Of a DNA stretch of 46,612 nt, positions 15,109 through 23,905 are shown in pieces; position 1 is the first letter of the stretch, and each line of letters begins with the position of its first letter. This DNA is from CAZKJL01 sp964611095 (GTDB lineage Bacteria; Patescibacteriota; Gracilibacteria; Peribacterales; Peribacteraceae): NCBI GenBank assembly GCA_964611095.1, contig CAZSWJ010000010.1, forward strand, positions 1 through 46,612, given 5' to 3'. A model generated the notes under the pieces. That model made no database searches. It had not been told where the DNA came from and saw only the letters and a list, made by a program, of their open reading frames with translations. Position numbers and translations under genes: made by a program.

Positions 15109-16910
15109 TGGACCGCATCTCGCTCAAAATTGTCGGCTCATCCGGACAGGGCATCGACTCCGTCGGTGAGATCGTGGCCAAGGCGCTGAAGCGCAGCGGT
15201 TACTGCGTCTTCGGCTACCGCGAATACCCATCGCTCATCAAAGGAGGACACGCCAGCTACCAGCTCGATGTCTCCGACGAGAAGGTGGAGAGCACCGAGA
15301 CCACGGTAAACGCCGTCGTGTCGTTCAACCACCACGGTTTCGAGCACAATATTCCCGAACTCAAGCCGGGCGGCATCTTCATTCACTCCACGCCCAACTG
15401 GAAATTCACGGCCGAGGACAAAAAAATCATCGAGAGCCGCCGACTGACGTTCATCGAACTGCCGATCGAGGAGACGCTGAAGAAACTCGGTGCCAAACCG
15501 ATCCTCGCAAACGTTCTTCTGACGTCGTTTGTGTGGGCGGTGCTCGGACAAGACATCGACGCGCTCAAAAAGATGGTGGGAGAACGCTTCGCGAAGAAAA
15601 AAGATCTCTTGGACCTCAACATGCGCTGCATCGACGAAGGTTTTGCGGCGCACAAAGAGAAAGGATCCTTAAGCATCAAGATGCCGAAGCCCAAGAAGCA
15701 GTGGCAGAAGCACCTCCTGCTCACGGGCAGCAAAGCAATGGGTCTCGGAGCCGTGCACGCGGGCGTACGGCTCTACGCGGGCTACCCGATGACGCCCAGC
15801 TCTCCCCTGCTCAGCTTCATCGCGAGCATCCAAAACGAAACGGGCATGGTCATCAAGCAAGCCGAAGACGAAATCACCGCGGCGCAAATCGTCTCCGGAG
15901 CGATGTTCGCAGGCACTCGTGCGCTCACCGCCACCTCGGGCGGCGGATTCGATCTCATGAGCGAGACTGTCTCGCTCAACGCCATCATCGAGAACCCTTC
16001 GGTCTTCGTTCTCGCTCAGCGACCGGGTCCCGCCACGGGACTTCCCACGTGGACGGGCCAAACCGACCTGCTCATGGCGGTCGGAACCTCTCACGGTGAG
16101 TTCGCTCGCTGCGTGATGTCCGTCTCCGATGCCGAGGATGCGTTTTATCTGATGAATGATGCGTTCAATATCGCCGAGAAGTACCAGATCAGCGTGATCG
16201 TCCTCACCGACAAGCAAATCGCCGAGGCGCAGTACACGCAAGAGCCGTACGACCTCAAGAAAATCAAGATCGATCGCGGATTACTCGTGACCGATCCCGC
16301 GAAACTCAAGAAATTGAAGAGCTCGGACCGCTATGACCCGAAGGCAAAAAACGGGATCTCTCAGCGCTGGTTGCCGGGGTGCGACGCCGCAACGTACGTG
16401 GCGCAAGGCGACGAACACAGTTCCGACGGATCGGTGGACGAAACGGCGGCAAATGCCGTCGCGCAGATCGACAAACGCATGAAAAAACTGACGGCACTCA
16501 AGGATGCGCTGCCGGAACCCGAACTCTATGAGGCGGGTAGCGGTGAGCGGATAGCGGATAGCGACTGCGATGTTTTGCTTGTCGGATGGGGAAGCACAAA
16601 ATCCGTTGTCCTTGATGTACTCAAAGACTACCCGCTACCCGCTACCCGCAAATCGCCCTCTATCGCCTACCTCCACTACACGTACCTCTGGCCGCTGCGT
16701 ACGGAGAAGCTGGAGGCACTCACCAAGAAGGCCAAGAAGGTCGTGCTCATCGAAGGAAGTCACCAGGGTCAGCTCGGCATGCTGGTTCGCCAAGAGTGCG
16801 GACTCCACATTACCGAAAAAATCCTCAAGTACGACGGACGCCCGTTCTTTTTCGATGAACTGAAGACATTGATCGAAGAAAAAATGAAAACTTCCTCCGC
16901 AATCCGCTGA
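15108..16910 (+). CDS. korA: 2-oxoacid:ferredoxin oxidoreductase, fused gamma-alpha subunit
   Basis: 600 aa. Residues 1 to about 190 are the gamma (POR) domain, starting LKIVGSSGQGIDSVGE with EYPSLIKGGHASY. Residues about 205-600 are the alpha pyrimidine-binding domain (QAEDEITAAQIVSGAMFAG; TSGGGFDLMSE). With KorB it oxidatively decarboxylates a 2-oxoacid (2-oxoglutarate, pyruvate or similar) to the acyl-CoA while reducing ferredoxin or flavodoxin. The start is TTG, placed because the conserved strand begins within six codons; no upstream ATG fits. Degenerate 7-nt repeats lie inside the coding region (16533-16564 and 16628-16655), encoding the linker-like stretches near GSGERIADSD and PLPATRKSP. 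KorB follows after 2 nt. Confidence 0.92.
   Translation: MDRISLKIVGSSGQGIDSVGEIVAKALKRSGYCVFGYREYPSLIKGGHASYQLDVSDEKVESTETTVNAVVSFNHHGFEHNIPELKPGGIFIHSTPNWKFTAEDKKIIESRRLTFIELPIEETLKKLGAKPILANVLLTSFVWAVLGQDIDALKKMVGERFAKKKDLLDLNMRCIDEGFAAHKEKGSLSIKMPKPKKQWQKHLLLTGSKAMGLGAVHAGVRLYAGYPMTPSSPLLSFIASIQNETGMVIKQAEDEITAAQIVSGAMFAGTRALTATSGGGFDLMSETVSLNAIIENPSVFVLAQRPGPATGLPTWTGQTDLLMAVGTSHGEFARCVMSVSDAEDAFYLMNDAFNIAEKYQISVIVLTDKQIAEAQYTQEPYDLKKIKIDRGLLVTDPAKLKKLKSSDRYDPKAKNGISQRWLPGCDAATYVAQGDEHSSDGSVDETAANAVAQIDKRMKKLTALKDALPEPELYEAGSGERIADSDCDVLLVGWGSTKSVVLDVLKDYPLPATRKSPSIAYLHYTYLWPLRTEKLEALTKKAKKVVLIEGSHQGQLGMLVRQECGLHITEKILKYDGRPFFFDELKTLIEEKMKTSSAIR
16533..16655. repeat. Inverted pair of 7-nt degenerate arrays inside korA
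   Basis: The left array (16533-16564) repeats GGTAGCG-like 7-mers; the right array (16628-16655) repeats CTACCCG three times. GCGGGTAGCGG at 16533-16543 is the exact reverse complement of CCGCTACCCGC, which occurs twice in the right array. About 63 nt lie between. The frame stays open. Confidence 0.7.
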
Positions 16911-16912
16911 TC

Positions 16913-17955
16913 ATGGCACCCATCCCTCTCGATCTCGCCACCGGCATGAAGTCGTATCACTCCGAAAACCGCTGCACGTGGTGCGACGGTTGCGGCAACT
17001 ACGGCATTTGGACCGGAACGAAGATGGCACTGACCGAGATGGGCATTCAGCCGCACCAAGTGCTGCTCTGTTACGACGTGGGATGCCACGGCAACTCCAG
17101 CGACAAGCTCCTCGGCTATCGTTTCCACGGCCTCCACGGCCGCGTTCTGCCGTTTGCCGCGGGCGCCAAGCTCGCAAATCCGAATTTGCCCGTCATCGCC
17201 TTCGGTGGCGACGGTGCCAGCTTCTCCGAAGGCATCGGACACCTCGTTCATGCCGTGCGCAGCCAGTACCCCATCACGTTCGTGCTCCACAACAACGGCA
17301 ACTACGGACTCACGACCGGCCAAGCCAGCTCACTCACGCCCCAGAACCAGCCGATGAACACGGCACCCAACGGCATCCCCGAACACACGCTGAATTCCAT
17401 GGACTTCATCTTCTCGCTCGAGCCCACGTTCGTCGCCCGCGCCTTCTCCGGTGACATCAAGCAGATCGTGTACGTGCTCAAGGAAGCCATGAAACACCGC
17501 GGATTCGCGTTCGTGGACATTCTCCAAGCCTGCCCCACGTACAACCACTTCGCCACGCACGACATGCTCATGAGCAAGTACTACAAAGTGGAGGATGAAG
17601 GCCACGACACAAGCGATTTCGCCAAAGCGAGGAAGCTCGCCGTGGATACGAGCAAGCGCATCGCGACCGGAGTGCTGTACCGCAACGAAGAGATCCCGAA
17701 TTTCTACGAGCGCCTGGTACCAAGGCAAGGGAAGAAAACGACGCCCGTGGAAGAAGTGANNNNNNNNNNNNNNNNNNNNNNNNNNNNNNNNNNNNNNNNN
17801 NNNNNNNNNNNNNNNNNNNNNNNNNNNNNNNNNNNNNNNNNNNNNNNNNNNNNNNNNNNTACGAGCGCCTGGTACCAAGGCAAGGGAAGAAAACGACGCC
17901 CGTGGAAGAAGTGACACCATTCGACGTCACGAAGTTGATGGAGGAGTTTATTTAG
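16913..17955 (+). CDS. korB: 2-oxoacid:ferredoxin oxidoreductase, beta (TPP) subunit
   Basis: The iron-sulfur ligands Cys21, Cys24 and Cys27 (CTWCDGCG) open the protein, and the TPP/Mg motif GGDGASFSEG ending in LHNNGNYGLT is intact, so this is the catalytic beta subunit. A 100-N gap (17760-17859) is flanked by an identical 55-bp repeat. As written this shifts the frame, but removing the N run plus one repeat copy restores one continuous frame ending VEEVTPFDVTKLMEEFI with TAG at 17953-17955 (about 295 aa). I treat the gap as an assembly artefact. The stop overlaps the opposing gene's stop. Confidence 0.9.
17705..17914. other. Assembly gap of 100 N flanked by identical 55-bp repeats
   Basis: 17705-17759 and 17860-17914 are identical, with 100 N between them. 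A fixed 100-N spacer with equal 55-bp ends is the mark of contig ends that overlap by a k-mer but were not merged. Confidence 0.9.
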
Positions 17956-18545
17956 CGATCGAGACGGATCGACGGAAGCGACGACGACACCCATCGATCG
18001 AAATCGTCCGTTCGTCCGACGAGCATGCCTTTGCGAGGAAACAGTAAAGGTGACAATTCGGTGCTCCAACCGCCTTCAGCCGCCAAAATCACGGTCTGAC
18101 GAGGCGGTTCACCGTCGATGTCGAACGAAACGGTGGAACCCGCAGGCAAGTATATGCGTGCAGGAGGATGCCCGAGCGTGTAGTCGACCAACGGCGTCAC
18201 GCGAACCTGAGATTCGGTATTCGGTGCGAAGACGGGCGAACCTTGTCTGGTGCACAAGTCATCGAGAAATAAGCGTTCACTCCGCTCAGGAAGATGATTC
18301 TCGTGCAAGCCCCACAACTTCTCCAGAAGCGTGTCGCGAACGGCCACCAATCTGGCATGGACGTGCACATTGGAAGGGTCGTCCCGGAAAGTAATGATGC
18401 CAAGCTGGATCTCTATTTTCCTCACGATTTCGGCCATCTCCTCATCCACGGCGCCCGGTACGGAATACAGCATGGCTTCGGACTCGATTTGGGCGATCTC
18501 ATCCCGAATGAACTGAACCGTGGGAATGCGAATCTCTTCGACCAT
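17952..18545 (-). CDS. Hypothetical protein, about 197 aa
   Basis: No family recognised. ATG 18545 is preferred over TTG 18560 because AAGACT, a near match to the local -10 pattern, ends 6 nt before it. The N-terminal half is acidic and helical; the C-terminal half (from about residue 115) is beta-rich, with stretches such as RIYLPAGSTVSFDI. No signal peptide or membrane helix. It is convergent with korB (overlapping stops) and begins 12 nt after the pdxT stop in the same direction, so it may be expressed with the pdx genes. Confidence 0.6.
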   Translation of the reverse strand: MVEEIRIPTVQFIRDEIAQIESEAMLYSVPGAVDEEMAEIVRKIEIQLGIITFRDDPSNVHVHARLVAVRDTLLEKLWGLHENHLPERSERLFLDDLCTRQGSPVFAPNTESQVRVTPLVDYTLGHPPARIYLPAGSTVSFDIDGEPPRQTVILAAEGGWSTELSPLLFPRKGMLVGRTDDFDRWVSSSLPSIRLDR

Positions 18546-18556
18546 GTCGTCAGTCT

Positions 18557-19132
18557 TCAACGAGAACCCATCGAAGTCAAAAAATAGCGATGGATGGACG
18601 TTTCGTGGCGTACTTCTGGGTGAAAAGTCCCTATCATCACATTCCCCTGCCGTACGAGTACGGGGTCGCCGTCGAACTCGGCGAGGACTTCCACATGCTT
18701 TCCAACACGCGTGATCTTCGGTGCGCGGATAAACGACACGGTCATGGGAGCCTTGATGCCGCGGATCCGAAGAGACGCCTCGAAGCTCTGGAGCTGCGTG
18801 CCGTACGCATTGCGATCAACGGTGACATCGATGAGACCGAGTGTCCGCGGAGCATTCTTTCCTGTTGCTTTTTTCGACAACAGTATCGCTCCGGCGCATG
18901 TGCCATACAAAAACAGCGTGCCGACCTTCACGCGTTTGATGATCTCCGGACCGACCTTGGTGCTCGTGAGGAACTTGGCGATGACCGTACTCTCTCCTCC
19001 CGGAATGATGAGTGCGTTCACTTTGCTGAGATCGGCGACGGTCCGCACCTCCACGGACGGAACATGCATCGCGTGCAGAACATCGATGTGTTCCGCGAAA
19101 TCGCCTTGGAATGCTAAAACTCCGACAACCAT
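18557..19132 (-). CDS. pdxT: Pyridoxal 5'-phosphate synthase, glutaminase subunit
   Basis: 191 aa. Class I glutamine amidotransferase of the PdxST complex; it releases ammonia from glutamine and passes it to PdxS. Visible features: AFQGDFAEH at the N-terminus, PGGEST, the nucleophile Cys79 in YGTCAGA, and the HPEVRHE segment that carries the His/Glu of the triad. It follows pdxS after 18 nt but has its own TATGCT box 6 nt before the ATG, so it may be made both from the pdxS message and as a separate leaderless one. Confidence 0.95.
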   Translation of the reverse strand: MVVGVLAFQGDFAEHIDVLHAMHVPSVEVRTVADLSKVNALIIPGGESTVIAKFLTSTKVGPEIIKRVKVGTLFLYGTCAGAILLSKKATGKNAPRTLGLIDVTVDRNAYGTQLQSFEASLRIRGIKAPMTVSFIRAPKITRVGKHVEVLAEFDGDPVLVRQGNVMIGTFHPEVRHETSIHRYFLTSMGSR

Positions 19133-19138
19133 AGGCAG

Positions 19139-19144
19139 AGCATA
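19139..19144 (-). promoter_or_regulatory. -10 box (TATGCT), leaderless type, for pdxT
   Basis: Minus-strand TATGCT lies in the 18-nt pdxS-pdxT gap, 6 nt before ATG 19132. Confidence 0.5.
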
Positions 19145-19150
19145 TCAAAA

Positions 19151-20026
19151 CTAATGGCCTCGTTCTTGCATTTTGACGCTCAGATTGGCGATCTCCAGGC
19201 CTGCCATGGCGGGACCGAGGCCTCTGGAGACCTCCATGACCTTCTTTGGGTCTTTGAAGTGCGTGGTGGCCTGCACGATGGCCGAGGCCATGCGGCGCGG
19301 ATCTTTGGATTTGAAGATGCCGGAACCGACGAACACTCCTTCGGCACCGAGTTCCATGAGCAAAGCCGCGTCGGCGGGAGTGGCGACACCACCGGCAACG
19401 AACGTGACGACGGGAAGTCGCTGTAATTTCTTCACCTCGTTGACCAAATCGACCGGAACGCGCTGCTCCTTGGCGTACGTCTTGAGTGCGGCCGGGCTCA
19501 TGGACTTGAGCGAGGCAATTTCGGACTTGATCAGCTTCAGATGACGTACTGCCTCGACGACGTTTCCCGTTCCCGCCTCGCCTTTCGTGCGAATCATGCA
19601 CGCACCTTCGTTGATGCGGCGGAGCGCCTCGCCCAAATACGTCGCACCGCAGACAAATGGCACCTGGAAGCCGTTTTTATCGACGTGATCGAAGGGGTCG
19701 GCAGGCGTGAGCACCTCGGATTCATCGATGAAATCCACGCCGAGCACCTCGAGAATGCGCGCTTCGGCCGTGTGACCGATGCGGACTTTGGCCATGACCG
19801 GAATGGAGACCGCTTTTTGGATCTGTTGAATGAGTTCGGGGTCGCTCATGCGTGCCACTCCCCCCTGCGCACGGATGTCGGACGGCACGCGTTCGAGCGC
19901 CATGACGGCACACGCACCCGCGACCTCGGCGATGCGAGCCTGCTTGGCCGTGACGACGTCCATGATGACGCCGCCCTTGAGCATCTTGGCGAGATCTCGG
20001 CCGGTGCGGTTGGTCATTTTCGACAT
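19151..20026 (-). CDS. pdxS: Pyridoxal 5'-phosphate synthase, synthase subunit
   Basis: 291 aa. PdxS builds PLP from ribose 5-phosphate, glyceraldehyde 3-phosphate and ammonia. GGVIMDVVTAKQA (Asp23) and PVMAKVRIGH (Lys80, the Schiff-base lysine) match the active site of the TIM-barrel enzyme, and the GGVATPADAALLMELGAEGVF region binds phosphate. ATG 20026 starts MSKMTNRTG; the longer frame upstream is not conserved-looking. No TANNNT box sits close to this ATG, so it is probably cotranscribed with dcd, 88 nt upstream. Confidence 0.95.
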   Translation of the reverse strand: MSKMTNRTGRDLAKMLKGGVIMDVVTAKQARIAEVAGACAVMALERVPSDIRAQGGVARMSDPELIQQIQKAVSIPVMAKVRIGHTAEARILEVLGVDFIDESEVLTPADPFDHVDKNGFQVPFVCGATYLGEALRRINEGACMIRTKGEAGTGNVVEAVRHLKLIKSEIASLKSMSPAALKTYAKEQRVPVDLVNEVKKLQRLPVVTFVAGGVATPADAALLMELGAEGVFVGSGIFKSKDPRRMASAIVQATTHFKDPKKVMEVSRGLGPAMAGLEIANLSVKMQERGH

Positions 20027-20114
20027 GGCGCTTATTTCAGCAGAAAACGAGAGACGAGGAAATGGTCGGACGGAGAAATCGGTCGACATCGGGGATGCGA
20101 AGACGCGAAGCGCC

Positions 20115-20714
20115 TTACTCGGCCTTGGCCGCGGCGACGAATTCCATGTCGATGCTGAGGCGGCTCTCCTCGGGGAGCACCTGACCCTGGTATTTGCTGC
20201 CGGGTTTCTTGTTGTACGGCATGTCGGCGGGCGAGGACATCATTTCGAAAGCGAGCTGGCAAATGCGCATGCCGGGGTACAGAGCCACGGGCAGGCGGTT
20301 GAGGTTGCTGATCTCGAGCGTGATGGTGCCGCTGAAGCCCGGGTCCACGAATCCTGCGGTGGAGTGGACGATGATGCCCAGGCGTCCGAGCGAGCTGCGG
20401 CCTTCCACGCGGACGACGAGGTCATCCGGGACCGTGATGATTTCCTGCGTGACGCCCAAGATGAACTCACCCGGCTGCACGATGAACGGGTCGCCGTCGG
20501 CAACCGTGATGATGCGCATGTTCTGGGCGAACGTCTTGGGGTTCTTTGGGTCCAGGAGCGGATATTTGCTGTGTTCGTAGACCTTGAACGTATTGCCCAG
20601 GCGCAGGTCCATGCTGCTCGCATGAATGTGCTGGTCGAGCGTCCCACTCGTGGACTCCACCTTCACTCTGCCGGAGGCGATGGCCGCCTTGATGTCGCGA
20701 TCGGAAAGTATCAT
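20115..20714 (-). CDS. dcd: dCTP deaminase
   Basis: 199 aa, trimeric dUTPase-fold enzyme turning dCTP into dUTP (some members go on to dUMP). HASSMDLRLGN, VEGRSSLGRLGI and HSTAGFVDPGFSG with the catalytic Glu/Ser environment are conserved. The open frame continues upstream, but ATG 20714 starts MILSDRDIKAAI as in the family, with TACGCT 9 nt before it. It begins close to the divergent 587-aa gene. Confidence 0.93.
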   Translation of the reverse strand: MILSDRDIKAAIASGRVKVESTSGTLDQHIHASSMDLRLGNTFKVYEHSKYPLLDPKNPKTFAQNMRIITVADGDPFIVQPGEFILGVTQEIITVPDDLVVRVEGRSSLGRLGIIVHSTAGFVDPGFSGTITLEISNLNRLPVALYPGMRICQLAFEMMSSPADMPYNKKPGSKYQGQVLPEESRLSIDMEFVAAAKAE

Positions 20715-20815
20715 CGGAAGCGAAGCGTACCACATGCGTGCTCGGCGAGAGAATAGGAAAATTGCAACGGTCTTCCGAGGCGCAAAGGCTTGCAATCGGC
20801 TATACTCCCACCTCC

Positions 20816-22579
20816 ATGGTCTCCATCGAGAAATCATCGGCCTCCGTAGAAAGTTCCGATGGCGTGGATGCCAAAAAAGAAGCGGAACTTGTCACCAGGA
20901 TGAAGGCCGTCAAAGACAACTATCGAGAGTATTTCAAGATCACGCTGGACGATTTGGGCGTGGCATCCGAAAGCCAAACACGGGCACTCAAAGACTGGGC
21001 GCTCAACTTTGATTTGAAAGAGGAGGAAATCGCCGATCGTGAAAAATGGTATGCCGAGGACTACGCCAAAAGAATAGAAAGCGGCAGAGCGCTTCATCGC
21101 GAATTCATGACAAAAATCAACGGTGCATATTCCGACCATTTCATCTCACAAGCATCGAGACAAAAATGGATCGATCGTTTCAGGGATCGATCCGTAGGAT
21201 ATAAGGAAAGGGAAATGTGGGTTCAAGTTGAAATGCCAAAGTACATCGAAGGATGGAGACAGGCGGCATCGGAAAGAACGGCATTCCTGCGCGAACCGGG
21301 CCTGAAAGACGCCATTCAGTACGATCCTCGTTTCGCAAAAATCATGGACCAGACACAGTTTCTTGCGATGCACTACCGCGAACGCAAAAACCTGCTCGCG
21401 GAAGCCAGGTCCACGCTTCTTGCCGGCAACAAGATGCAGCTGGATCTGCACGCCAAGGCCAAATCCAAGCTGGAGAGCGCCGTCACGGCGGGCTTCCTCT
21501 CGGCCACCAAGGTGGGAACGTGGCTGGAGCGCACGTTCAAGTCCAACGCCAGCCCCAAGAAGATCGAAGCGTTCGTGAACGGCACGGGTACGAACTCGCT
21601 CACCGACCTCATGCTCAGCTGGCGCGCGGTGAAAGGCAGGTACGACACGGTCGCCAAGAAGTTCAACGAACGCGGCAGCGAATCGGGTGTGCGCGGATTC
21701 AAACTGGTGTCGCCGACGCAATTCCTCAACATGCACTACACCCAGCGTCTCCGCTACGTGGAGCAAGCCGAAGACCGCATGGACGATGCCAAGAACATCG
21801 ACAACGAAGCGCCGATTCTGCTGAAGATCCGTCACGCCATGGACATGAAGGACTGGGACGATGCCGCGGACTTCATCACCGAGGCCAAGATGTCCCAGCT
21901 CTCCGAGAAGGATTGGAAGCGCCTCAAGTCCATGGAGAGTTACGTCACGCAGTTCGGCAAAAAAGCAGCGGAAGGACCGGGTGCCAGCGTGATGGACGCC
22001 AAGAAGCGACTCGACGGACTGGTGGAGAGCATCGGAAGCAGCCACAGCGAACTGCAGCCCATGATCCTGCGCCTGCTCAAAGGTCCCAACGCCAACCGTT
22101 CCATCCATCAGTTGCGATGGGTGGTGTACAACAACCTGTGGTGCCGCACCCACGGACCGCCGTATCTGAACGACGACATCGCCCGCAAAGGATCGAGCAA
22201 GGACCAGGAGCAGCTCACGAAGTACCGCGCCGAACAGGGACTGGACATCGGCCGCAACGACGTCCTCAGTTACGAGACGGCCGACCGCGCGTACTTCCGC
22301 AAAGAAGAGAAGGCGCGGCACAAGGCCACGTACCTGCAGACGAACGTGAAGTCGGGCGGCGTCATGAGCATGGTGGCCGAAAAGATGGAGCGGGAGCAGG
22401 ACTCCAAGTGGCTCTACTGGACGACGTTCTGTCCGCACTCCGACGGCGACCCCAAGAGCGAAGGCTGGATGCGCGAACTCATGATGCACCTCACCGAGAT
22501 GCGCTCGCTCACGGCGACCATCAAGAAAGCCGGCTTCGCCTACGGCGGGCCGAACAGCAGACTCATCGGACTGAATTAA
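20816..22579 (+). CDS. Large helical protein of unknown function, 587 aa
   Basis: No family recognised. The protein is soluble, highly charged and almost entirely helical by inspection. It contains an internal repeat: QFLAMHYRERKNLLAEA (residues 181-197) and QFLNMHYTQRLRYVEQA (302-318), suggesting two copies of a helical module. WRAVKGRYDTVAKKF and LKSMESYVTQFGKK may be further degenerate units. TATACT ends 9 nt before ATG 20816; the longer frame from 20738 would overlap dcd's promoter region. A scaffold or interaction role is possible, but I have no direct evidence. Confidence 0.75.
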   Translation: MVSIEKSSASVESSDGVDAKKEAELVTRMKAVKDNYREYFKITLDDLGVASESQTRALKDWALNFDLKEEEIADREKWYAEDYAKRIESGRALHREFMTKINGAYSDHFISQASRQKWIDRFRDRSVGYKEREMWVQVEMPKYIEGWRQAASERTAFLREPGLKDAIQYDPRFAKIMDQTQFLAMHYRERKNLLAEARSTLLAGNKMQLDLHAKAKSKLESAVTAGFLSATKVGTWLERTFKSNASPKKIEAFVNGTGTNSLTDLMLSWRAVKGRYDTVAKKFNERGSESGVRGFKLVSPTQFLNMHYTQRLRYVEQAEDRMDDAKNIDNEAPILLKIRHAMDMKDWDDAADFITEAKMSQLSEKDWKRLKSMESYVTQFGKKAAEGPGASVMDAKKRLDGLVESIGSSHSELQPMILRLLKGPNANRSIHQLRWVVYNNLWCRTHGPPYLNDDIARKGSSKDQEQLTKYRAEQGLDIGRNDVLSYETADRAYFRKEEKARHKATYLQTNVKSGGVMSMVAEKMEREQDSKWLYWTTFCPHSDGDPKSEGWMRELMMHLTEMRSLTATIKKAGFAYGGPNSRLIGLN

Positions 22580-22626
22580 GACCCGAACCTTGCCAAACGA
22601 CGAGCGGATCGTGAGAATGTCACCCT

Positions 22627-23220
22627 ATGCGCAAATCCACTCTCACGGCCGTCCTCGGCCTCTCCCTCGTGCTCGGTTCGTGCGGCATGGCCCCAACGAG
22701 CATCGACAAGGAAAATACGAATCCGCTCACGGCATCACGCTACGGCGATGAACTTGCCGACGGGATGGCCGACATCATCATCACGGGTACGGCGATGAAG
22801 AAAGACATCGCGAATAAAGACTTCATCGAAGCTGAAATTCTCCGGGGCAAAGAAATCGCCAAGGACGCCCGCGACAAACAGGCCGAAGGCATGATGGGTG
22901 CGCTCATCGGCGTGGGTGCCGATGCGAGCGGCTACGCTCTGTATGTCGACGACACGCTGTTCCTCTCGTCCGATTTCTTCGTGACGCCCGGAGCCGACGT
23001 GCGCGTGTATCTCACGACGCTCGTTGACCCGCGCGACGGCAGCGGCAGCACGTTCCCCGATGACACCGCGGTGTCCCTGGGTTCGCTCCAAACGACGTAC
23101 GGCGCACAGCAGTACGACGTCGGCAATCAAAAGGATCCGTCCAAACTCCGCACCCTCGTCATTTGGGACAAGAGACTGGAACGCATCGATGCGTTTGCGC
23201 AGCTTTCGAAGCCTCTTTAA
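22627..23220 (+). CDS. DM13-domain lipoprotein
   Basis: 197 aa. A lipoprotein signal ends at LVLGSCG with Cys19 as the likely lipid attachment site. Residues about 95-197 match the DM13 fold: YALYVDDTLFLSSDFFVTPGAD, VYLTT, VSLGSLQTTYGAQQYDV, then TLVIWDKRL. DM13 domains are found in putative extracytoplasmic redox proteins and usually have a cysteine in the IWC segment; here it is Asp (IWD), so a redox role is doubtful. The stop shares its TTAA with the convergent DsbA-like gene, another lipoprotein. Confidence 0.75.
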   Translation: MRKSTLTAVLGLSLVLGSCGMAPTSIDKENTNPLTASRYGDELADGMADIIITGTAMKKDIANKDFIEAEILRGKEIAKDARDKQAEGMMGALIGVGADASGYALYVDDTLFLSSDFFVTPGADVRVYLTTLVDPRDGSGSTFPDDTAVSLGSLQTTYGAQQYDVGNQKDPSKLRTLVIWDKRLERIDAFAQLSKPL

Positions 23221-23828
23221 AGAGGGACCGAGTTCACCTGCTTGAGCGCGGCATCAATGGCCGCTTTCATTGCTTCGATGGTGTTGGATTGGACGCGGAC
23301 GCCGTTCACGAAGTACGTGGGCGTGGAATTCACGCCGAGCTTCTCGCCCTGCGCGTACTCGGCGAGGACGGTATCGCCCTTGATGCCGGACTTCACGCAA
23401 CGATCGAAGAGAGCGGTGTCGAGCTTGAGTTCGGCGGCCCAATCGCGGAGCGCGGCGCTGTTCAGAGCATCCTGCTTCGCGTAGTCGAGATCGACGAATT
23501 CCCAGAACTTGCCCTGATCCGCGGCACACTCCGAGGCCTGAGCGGCTTCGTAGGCATACACGTGGATGCTGCGGAGCGGGAAATGCTTGAATTCGAAGCG
23601 GATCTTGCCCGCGTACTGGTCCACGATGGGCTTGGTGAGGATCTCGTGGGCGGCTTTGCAAGCCGGGCACTGCAAGTCGGCGTATTCGGTGAGCGTGACG
23701 GCTGCCGATGTCGGGCCCTTGGGGGTCTTGGCGGAGGTGGCGCTGAGGCCCGTGGTATCCACGCCGCAGGCGCCGAGGAGCAGCGATGCGCAGATCGTTG
23801 CGGAAAGAGTGAGGGTGCGAGTTGTCAT
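23217..23828 (-). CDS. DsbA-like thiol-disulfide lipoprotein
   Basis: 203 aa. Lipobox LLGACG with Cys21, then a thioredoxin-fold domain (thioredoxin_4/DsbA type) with active-site CPAC (Cys54, Cys57), HFPLR, and the cis-Pro segment NSTPTYFVNGVRV. It probably oxidises or isomerises disulfides in proteins outside the membrane. Two more cysteines (SECAAD and DRCVKS) lie in the helical insert. TATAGT lies 8 nt before the ATG, back-to-back with the dnaX promoter. Confidence 0.9.
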   Translation of the reverse strand: MTTRTLTLSATICASLLLGACGVDTTGLSATSAKTPKGPTSAAVTLTEYADLQCPACKAAHEILTKPIVDQYAGKIRFEFKHFPLRSIHVYAYEAAQASECAADQGKFWEFVDLDYAKQDALNSAALRDWAAELKLDTALFDRCVKSGIKGDTVLAEYAQGEKLGVNSTPTYFVNGVRVQSNTIEAMKAAIDAALKQVNSVPL

Positions 23829-23836
23829 AGGAGAGA

Positions 23837-23895
23837 ACTATACCTTTCTTTTCGGGACTTCTCAATTCTTCGACTCCATGCGACAGTGATATACT
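23837..23895. promoter_or_regulatory. Divergent -10 boxes for the DsbA-like gene and dnaX
   Basis: TATAGT on the minus strand (23837-23842) is 8 nt before the DsbA-like ATG; TATACT on the plus strand (23890-23895) is 10 nt before the dnaX ATG. Both predict very short leaders. Confidence 0.5.
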
Positions 23896-23905
23896 CCCCT
23901 TCCCG

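Noticed and set aside
17760..17914. Frameshifted or truncated korB
   Set aside because: The break is caused by the N gap and a duplicated 55-bp end; the frame is intact when these are collapsed.
21146..22489. 447-codon frame antisense to the 587-aa gene
   Set aside because: The plus-strand protein has a promoter, an internal repeat and sensible composition; the minus frame is rich in His and Arg in a shadow pattern.
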